DNA of 64,000 nucleotides from Vibrio spartinae. Lineage in GTDB: Bacteria; Pseudomonadota; Gammaproteobacteria; Enterobacterales; Vibrionaceae. The notes beneath the pieces are model-generated. The model searched no databases, was not told the origin of the DNA, and saw nothing but the letters and a program-made list of their open reading frames with translations. The translations under genes and the position numbers were made by a program. The DNA lies in assembly GCF_024347135.1 (NCBI RefSeq), contig NZ_AP024908.1, positions 744,001 through 808,000 on the forward strand. Direction: 5' to 3'. Of this stretch, positions 61,721-64,000 are shown in pieces. How positions within the stretch are numbered: position 1 is the first letter of the stretch; every line of letters starts with the position of its first letter.

Positions 61721-61743
61721 AACCCCCAGCCTAGCTGGGGGTT
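61721..61743. repeat. Subterminal hairpin, tnpA-proximal end of IS200
   Basis: A 10-bp stem AACCCCCAGC/GCTGGGGGTT with a 3-nt loop CTA; TTTTC follows on the plus strand. Confidence 0.85.
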
Positions 61744-61753
61744 TTCTCTATAC

Positions 61754-61781
61754 AAAAAAGCCAACCTCATCAAAGGTTGGC
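61754..61781 (-). terminator. Terminator after ackA
   Basis: On the minus strand GCCAACCT, a short loop and AGGTTGGC are followed by six Ts. It abuts the IS200 border. Confidence 0.85.
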
Positions 61782-61816
61782 CTGCAATACTTGAATATCA
61801 ATGATATCGAGTCATA

Positions 61817-63013
61817 TTAATCTAGTAATGCAACTGACTGCTGTACAATCACCAACTCTTCATTGGTCGGGATCACCATCGCAACTGTATTGTGCATTTC
61901 AGAACGCGCAATCACACCGGAATGACCAAACCGTGCCGCCTCATTACCTGCTTCATCTTCCACAAATCCGAATACCCGCAAAGCATTCAAAATTTCGCGC
62001 CGAATCGGTAGTGCATTCTCGCCGATTCCGCCAGTAAATATAATCGCATCAACGCGCTGAAGCGGAATCATGTACGATGCAATATATTTTGCAACCCGAT
62101 AGGTAAACACTTCAAAAGCAAGTTTGGCATCTTCATTGCCCTGCTCCATAGCTTCTAACACACCACGGGCATCGGAAGTCAGGCCGGATACGCCCAGAAA
62201 ACCTGACTTTTTATACAACATGTCGAACACTTGTTCTTGTGTCCAGCCTTTCTTTAATAAAAACTCAATAACGGCCGGATCAATGTCACCACAGCGCGTC
62301 CCCATCATCAATCCAGCCTGCGGGGTAAATCCCATCGACGTATCAACACACTGACCATCGCGAATCGCACAGACAGATGCCCCATTGCCCAGATGAACAG
62401 AAATGACATTGGTGGCATTGACATCTTTATCCAGCATTTTTGCCGCTTCACGGCTGACATAATAATGGCTGGTGCCATGAAAACCATAACGGCGAATCGC
62501 ATATTGATCGTATAACTCCGTTGGAATCGCATATCTGTAGGCTTTGGGCGGCATGGTTTGGTGGAACGCAGTATCGAATACGGCAAACTGAGGTAGCGAA
62601 GGGAATGCTTTCATGGCAGCACGAATCCCTTTACCATGGGCGAGATTGTGTAAAGGTGCCAGTTCCGCCAGTTGCTCAATTTCGTCAACAACCTGTTCAT
62701 TGATTCGAACCGTCGAAGTGAATTTTTCGCCCCCGTGGACAATCCGGTGTCCGGCGGCAATGATTTGGTCACTCAACCCAAGTGCATCAATCAGTTTGAC
62801 AATCCGATCAACCGCATGTTGGTGATGATTATCAGGATAACCGATCATCTCCTCAGTTTTTTCACCCTGATACTTCCAGCTGATAGCCGCCTCGGGTAAC
62901 CCGAAACACTCACCTAATCCACTCACAATGGCTTCACCACTTTGAGCATCAATCACTGCAAATTTAAGGGATGAACTACCTGAATTAACGACCAACACAT
63001 ACGAGCTCGACAT
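61817..63013 (-). CDS. ackA: Acetate kinase
   Basis: This 398-residue ASKHA-fold kinase interconverts acetyl phosphate plus ADP with acetate plus ATP. VLVVNSGSSSLKFAV (7-21) is the phosphate-1 motif; RRYGFHGTSHYYV and ISVHLGNGASVCAI are signature blocks; IIFTGGIGENA is the adenosine motif. The length is normal. No pta gene is downstream; a terminator and IS200 follow directly, so this may be a stand-alone or second ackA copy (Vibrio species often have two). Confidence 0.96.
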   Translation of the reverse strand: MSSSYVLVVNSGSSSLKFAVIDAQSGEAIVSGLGECFGLPEAAISWKYQGEKTEEMIGYPDNHHQHAVDRIVKLIDALGLSDQIIAAGHRIVHGGEKFTSTVRINEQVVDEIEQLAELAPLHNLAHGKGIRAAMKAFPSLPQFAVFDTAFHQTMPPKAYRYAIPTELYDQYAIRRYGFHGTSHYYVSREAAKMLDKDVNATNVISVHLGNGASVCAIRDGQCVDTSMGFTPQAGLMMGTRCGDIDPAVIEFLLKKGWTQEQVFDMLYKKSGFLGVSGLTSDARGVLEAMEQGNEDAKLAFEVFTYRVAKYIASYMIPLQRVDAIIFTGGIGENALPIRREILNALRVFGFVEDEAGNEAARFGHSGVIARSEMHNTVAMVIPTNEELVIVQQSVALLD

Positions 63014-63210
63014 AAGGTTTTATCCTGTATCCAAATGAATATTGAAGCAAATGCTTCTCCTAACAATCAACGGTTCCATTATTCAATATTTTTTGAATGT
63101 TTCAACTTTATTTTATTTTGCAACGATCCTTAAGCCATTCTTTTATGATCGAAAACAAGGAATAGTTTATTTTCAAACTAAAAATATATGAATTTTCTCA
63201 GTCAGTACGT

Positions 63211-63708
63211 CTATGCCTGTAACTCAACGCAGCAAGCGCGGGCGGTCTCATTCACTTGGCTGTGCTTTAAGATCTGATATGCAAAATCGAGCGGAACATC
63301 ATAAGCTGAACAAGTTTTCGCAATGACTAAATCAGACACCAGAATATCGGTTTCTGTCTGGGTTAAAATCCCTGCGGCAACGGGTTTACCCTGTTCAAAA
63401 CCAAGATACAATTCACAAGGCGGCGAATAGATAATTTGTGTAAAGAACTCGATAATGGCTTCTTGTTCTGTCAAGGCGTGGTATTGCGTGGCTTGGAGCT
63501 GCGCAAACATGACCGTTAAGCGATGAAAATCAACGCGATAAACATCCTGAGGCATCAACTCAGTCACCGTCTTTAATTCGATATTTTGATATGCGCATTG
63601 CTGAACCGATGCCAGATAAAGATCACGACCCGCTAAACTTTGAGGCGTTGGATACGCAACATCTACTTGAGCCGATAACCACTGGTTTTTTATTTGTGCG
63701 ATATTCAT
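63211..63708 (-). CDS. Unassigned protein, possibly GNAT-like
   Basis: The protein has about 165 residues from the ATG at 63708. EQEAIIEFFTQIIYSPPCEL and LGFEQGKPVAAGILTQTETD followed by ILVSDLVIA resemble the strand-turn-strand pattern of GNAT acetyltransferase folds, but the acetyl-CoA loop (R/Q-x-x-G-x-G/A) is not evident, so this is weak. The frame is open to 63816 through residues of unlikely composition; AGGG lies close upstream of ATG 63708. It lies upstream of ackA on the same strand, about 200 bases away, with no evidence of an operon. Confidence 0.6.
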   Translation of the reverse strand: MNIAQIKNQWLSAQVDVAYPTPQSLAGRDLYLASVQQCAYQNIELKTVTELMPQDVYRVDFHRLTVMFAQLQATQYHALTEQEAIIEFFTQIIYSPPCELYLGFEQGKPVAAGILTQTETDILVSDLVIAKTCSAYDVPLDFAYQILKHSQVNETARACCVELQA

Positions 63709-63948
63709 AAACCCTATCATTTCAATATCAGGGAGATACACCATCTTACGCGAATCTGTGCCGAAAAGGGGATAAAAGTGGTCCCTGTGTTGATCACGAA
63801 CCGAAATCTTCCACAATAAGCATCATCATTCCACTGCGGTATTGAGATACCCTATCAAGGTAATCCTTTTACCTGACTCACTTTATTTGGGAATCATCGA
63901 ATATCTTGATATGATGGGCACCACTCATTTGACGGCTGGAAACCAAAC

Positions 63949-64000
63949 ATGAGACTCAAGAATATATTCATCGCGTCACTACTTTCTCTGGGGCTCACCG
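63949..64000 (+). CDS. Start of an exported protein (truncated by window end)
   Basis: The ATG opens MRLKNIFIASLLSLGLT, a typical signal-peptide start (charged n-region followed by a hydrophobic core). The mature part lies outside the window. Only a weak purine-rich stretch (GGAAACC) precedes the ATG. Confidence 0.5.
   Translation, partial: MRLKNIFIASLLSLGLT

Larger units (their letters stand above)
61054..61752 (-). mobile_element. IS200 element (IS200/IS605 family)
   Basis: The element has about 700 bp with a single tnpA and no tnpB. Subterminal hairpins mark both ends: CCACCGGC/GCCGGTGG at 61065-61083 and AACCCCCAGC/GCTGGGGGTT at 61721-61743. IS200 has no terminal inverted repeats, and its exact ends cannot be fixed without comparison with an empty site, so the borders given are approximate. 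In IS200 the end hairpin upstream of tnpA blocks transcription entering from outside; that hairpin here faces ackA. Confidence 0.8.

Noticed and set aside
61817..63013. ackA-pta operon
   Set aside because: No phosphotransacetylase gene follows; a terminator and IS200 come immediately after ackA.

Overview
The window looks like chromosomal DNA of a Vibrio or close relative. The gene set fits this: a DUF496/YeeX tail, MipA/OmpV, ViaA-RavA, a YghU-type GST, a FabV-type enoyl reductase and IS200. This is a genus-level impression from protein content only. Most of the window is moderate in G+C, with dense genes and ordinary hairpin terminators.

Layout. 1-20 kb is mostly housekeeping: a YeeX tail, peroxiredoxin, two Nudix hydrolases, a cbiA-cbiB cobamide pair, a class-3 lipase, a tRNA-Cys/tRNA-Leu operon, a GST, an acetate permease, an outer-membrane protein, the RavA-ViaA MoxR/VWA pair, a TetR regulator, GalE, an FAD oxidoreductase, an RRM protein, a Gfo/Idh oxidoreductase and a DMT transporter. 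20.4-33.2 kb holds a secreted GH9 glucanase, a racemase, MarC, a YbbA/YbbP-type ABC transporter facing TesA, FabV, a GAF/degenerate-GGDEF/EAL protein, a DnaJ-related protein and CutA.

33.5-53.7 kb is a large beta-glucan/cello-oligosaccharide utilisation locus. The envelope part has a LamB-like porin, a lipoprotein with two beta-sandwich-like modules, a GH16 glucanase and a GH9 lipoprotein. The cytoplasmic part is one long minus-strand gene train: LacI regulator, binding protein, two permeases, GH1 beta-glucosidase, MsmK-type ATPase, GH94 phosphorylase and a GH116-like enzyme. A second LacI regulator follows. The likely flow is depolymerisation outside or at the surface, porin entry, ABC import, then hydrolysis and phosphorolysis in the cytoplasm. 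An MCP chemoreceptor lies just upstream of the first regulator.

56.4-60.4 kb is the most unusual part: an AT-rich, tightly overlapping four-gene minus-strand operon. In transcription order it encodes (1) an Xre-type HTH fused to a PIN nuclease-like domain and ankyrin repeats, (2) a radical SAM protein with a SPASM-like C-terminus, (3) a P-loop kinase-like domain fused to a SerB-like HAD phosphatase, and (4) a uracil-phosphoribosyltransferase-like protein. I do not recognise it as a named system. The enzyme mix suggests synthesis or processing of a modified nucleotide-like metabolite under control of a sensor/nuclease protein; this is inference. It is flanked by an apparent gene remnant on one side and by a small CxxC protein and an IS200 copy on the other. 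The window closes with acetate kinase (ackA), an unassigned protein and the first codons of an exported protein.
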